Shown here: in pieces, positions 5,678 to 8,031 of the stretch
Layout of the letters: each line of letters opens with the position of its first letter
How positions within the stretch are numbered: position 1 is the stretch's first letter
NCBI GenBank assembly: GCA_025960445.1
Contig: JAICIT010000086.1
Coordinates: 1-8,031 of the forward strand
Direction of reading: 5' to 3'
Length of the DNA stretch: 8,031 nt
Source: Bradyrhizobium sp.
GTDB taxonomy: Bacteria; Pseudomonadota; Alphaproteobacteria; Rhizobiales; Xanthobacteraceae
Notes under the pieces: generated by a model
What the model saw: only the letters and a program-made list of their open reading frames with translations
Databases searched by the model: none
Told to the model about the DNA's origin: nothing
Made by a program: the position numbers and the translations under genes

Positions 5678-6769
5678 ATGAAGCGTCGTGATTTCTTGAA
5701 AGTTTCGGCAACGGGTGCCGCGGTCACCGCCGTGGCCTCGCCCGCGATTGCGCAATCCTCGCCCGAGATCAAGTGGCGCTTGACCTCAAGTTTCCCGAAG
5801 TCGCTCGACACGATCTATGGGGGCGCCGAATACTTCGCGAAACAAGTTGCCGAGATGACCGATAACAAATTTCAGATACAGGTCTTCCAGGCTGGCGAAC
5901 TCGTTCCCGGATTGCAGGCGCTCGACGCGACCTCAAAGAACACGGTCGAGATGTGCCACACCGTTTCCTATTACTACGTCGGCAAAGATCCGACCTACGC
6001 GATCTATGCCTCCGTGCCGTTCGGGCTGAACGCGCGGATGCAGAACTCCTGGTGGTACCAGGGTGGCGGCATGGAGATCGGCAACGAGTTCTTCAAGAAA
6101 TCTGCCAACGTGATCGGATTCCCTTGCGGCAATACCGGCACCCAGATGGGCGGTTGGTTTCGCAAGGAGATCAAGACGGTGGCCGATCTCTCCGGTCTCA
6201 AGTTTCGCATCGGCGGCATTGCCGGCCAGGTACTGCAGAAGGTCGGTGTGGTGCCGCAGCAACTCGCTGGCGGCGACATCTATCCCTCGCTTGAAAAGGG
6301 TACCATCGACGGTGCCGAATGGGTCGGTCCGTACGACGACGAGAAACTCGGATTCCAGAAGGTCGCCAAGTACTATTATTATCCTGGTTTCTGGGAGGGC
6401 GGGCCGATGGTTCACGCTTTCGCGAATCTCGATAAGTGGAACGAGTTGCCGAAGAACTACCAGGCGATCGTCAGCAACGCGGCTGCCAACGCCAATAGCT
6501 GGATGGCGGCGCGCTACGATTTGCAGAACCCGTCCGCGCTGAAGCGTCTTGTCGCCGGCGGCACGCAGCTTCGTCCGTTTACGAACGAGGTCCTGGAAGC
6601 CTGTCTCAAGGCAACGAACGAATTGTGGGCGGAAATTTCTGCCAAAAATCCGGACTTCAAGAAATCGATCGATGCGATGCAGGCTTATCGGTCCGATGAG
6701 TATCTGTGGTGGCAGGTTGCCGAATACACGTTCGACAGCTTCATGATCCGCTCGCGTACCCGAGGCTGA
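5678..6769 (+). CDS. TRAP transporter substrate-binding protein, DctP/TakP type, Tat-exported
   Basis: Periplasmic binding protein of 363 residues for a tripartite ATP-independent (TRAP) carrier. It delivers a carboxylate to the DctQ/DctM membrane complex, which imports it with Na+. The N-terminus MKRRDFLKVS is a twin-arginine signal, with likely cleavage after AIA (about residue 25). Mature-protein landmarks are IKWRLTSSFPKSLDTIYGGAE (31-51), GELVPGLQALD (73-83), GNTGTQMGGWFRKEI (151-165), LKFRIGG (174-180) and EWVGPYDDEKLGF (214-226). This pattern closely follows TakP of Rhodobacter sphaeroides, a 2-oxoacid binder. From memory, Q156, R177, E214 and W215 fall where TakP holds the cation and the carboxylate, and R162 is also conserved. 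The Tat signal suggests folding before export. No membrane subunit is nearby. A paralogue follows 206 bases later, beyond a terminator, so this gene looks monocistronic. The exact ligand (2-oxoacid, lactate or another) cannot be fixed. Confidence 0.93.
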   Translation: MKRRDFLKVSATGAAVTAVASPAIAQSSPEIKWRLTSSFPKSLDTIYGGAEYFAKQVAEMTDNKFQIQVFQAGELVPGLQALDATSKNTVEMCHTVSYYYVGKDPTYAIYASVPFGLNARMQNSWWYQGGGMEIGNEFFKKSANVIGFPCGNTGTQMGGWFRKEIKTVADLSGLKFRIGGIAGQVLQKVGVVPQQLAGGDIYPSLEKGTIDGAEWVGPYDDEKLGFQKVAKYYYYPGFWEGGPMVHAFANLDKWNELPKNYQAIVSNAAANANSWMAARYDLQNPSALKRLVAGGTQLRPFTNEVLEACLKATNELWAEISAKNPDFKKSIDAMQAYRSDEYLWWQVAEYTFDSFMIRSRTRG

Positions 6770-6807
6770 TCGTCCCCGCTTCGATCCAAGCATCGATACT
6801 ACGCCTT

Positions 6808-6822
6808 AAGTCGTAGAGACTT
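6808..6822. repeat. Inverted repeat AAGTC-N5-GACTT after the first TRAP gene
   Basis: Two 5-base arms surround GTAGA, three bases before the main terminator stem. It is preceded by TT and resembles the hairpin at 5508-5525, which also begins TTAAGTCG and ends ACTT. The two sites flank the first TRAP gene. Chance similarity is possible. Confidence 0.3.
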
Positions 6823-6824
6823 CG

Positions 6825-6855
6825 AAGCCCGGCCTTCTCGTAAGGCCGGGCTTTT
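6825..6855 (+). terminator. Rho-independent terminator after the first TRAP gene
   Basis: A perfect 12-base-pair GC-rich stem (AAGCCCGGCCTT with AAGGCCGGGCTT) closes a CTCGT loop and ends in TTTT at 6852-6855. It starts 55 bases after the TRAP stop. It should end transcription before the second TRAP gene, so the paralogues probably have separate promoters. Confidence 0.85.
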
Positions 6856-6975
6856 GCGTTAACCGCCTAAGTTCATCTAGAAATCCGTAACGGGATGTTC
6901 CATGCTGGCGCCAATCGCCGCCAAGAAAAACAAGGCACACACATCACAAATGTCACCAAAGGGAGGTAAGGCTCT
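6856..6975 (+). promoter_or_regulatory. Leader of the second TRAP gene, with ribosome site GGGAGG
   Basis: These 120 bases between the terminator and ATG 6976 must contain the promoter if the terminator works. GGGAGG at 6961-6966 lies nine bases before the ATG and is a strong ribosome site. The stretch is richer in A than its surroundings (for example AAGAAAAACAAGG near 6922). I cannot identify -35 and -10 boxes with confidence, and I see no copy of the GAAAGCGCTTTC palindrome here. Confidence 0.5.

Positions 6976-8031
<1,056 letters not shown>

Noticed and set aside
5933..6793. Minus-strand open frame of 286 codons opposite the first TRAP gene, with a similar 186-codon frame at 7312-7872 opposite the second
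   Set aside because: The two antisense frames resemble each other only because the sense genes are paralogues. The sense proteins are clear TakP-like binding proteins with proper starts and ribosome sites.

Overview
The window looks like chromosomal DNA from a GC-rich alphaproteobacterium, most likely of the Bradyrhizobium / Rhodopseudomonas / Afipia group (Nitrobacteraceae). This rests on the gene families, the codon use, and a PleC/DivJ/PdhS-like histidine kinase with a candidate CtrA site upstream. The genus is inferred, not demonstrated. I see no insertion sequence, phage gene, CRISPR array, rRNA or tRNA. Every gene belongs to a recognisable family, so this is mostly ordinary core or metabolic DNA. 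The points of interest are mainly regulatory.

Layout, left to right. (1) Positions 2-223 (+) hold the C-terminal end of tRNA-dihydrouridine synthase DusA. (2) Three minus-strand genes follow in transcription order: a six-helix membrane sensor histidine kinase (2630 to 1026), a small four-cysteine DUF1289 protein (979 to 770), and a membrane-anchored retropepsin-like aspartic protease (744 to 232, GTG start). They are close enough to be one transcript, and it converges on dusA with 8 bases between the stop codons. The kinase is preceded by an AT-rich cluster of five TTAA motifs that contains a perfect TTAA-N7-TTAA. (3) A minus-strand beta-hydroxyacid dehydrogenase (3653 to 2784) diverges from a plus-strand VOC (glyoxalase/dioxygenase fold) protein (3867-4256). 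(4) The Fe-S carrier ATPase Mrp/ApbC (4373-5500) is read from a TTG start. (5) Two tandem paralogous Tat-exported TRAP substrate-binding proteins of the TakP type lie at 5678-6769 and from 6976 off the right edge. They are separated by a strong intrinsic terminator.

How the genes may work together: the TRAP proteins should capture small carboxylates (2-oxoacid-like) in the periplasm for Na+-coupled import. The membrane subunits (DctQ/DctM) are not in the window. The 177-base leader of the first TRAP gene carries several inverted repeats, including a 12-base perfect palindrome of the LacI/GalR operator type, which suggests substrate-controlled expression. Mrp serves Fe-S cluster delivery and DusA tRNA modification; both are housekeeping functions. 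The kinase probably feeds a phosphorelay, plausibly the CtrA cell-cycle network.
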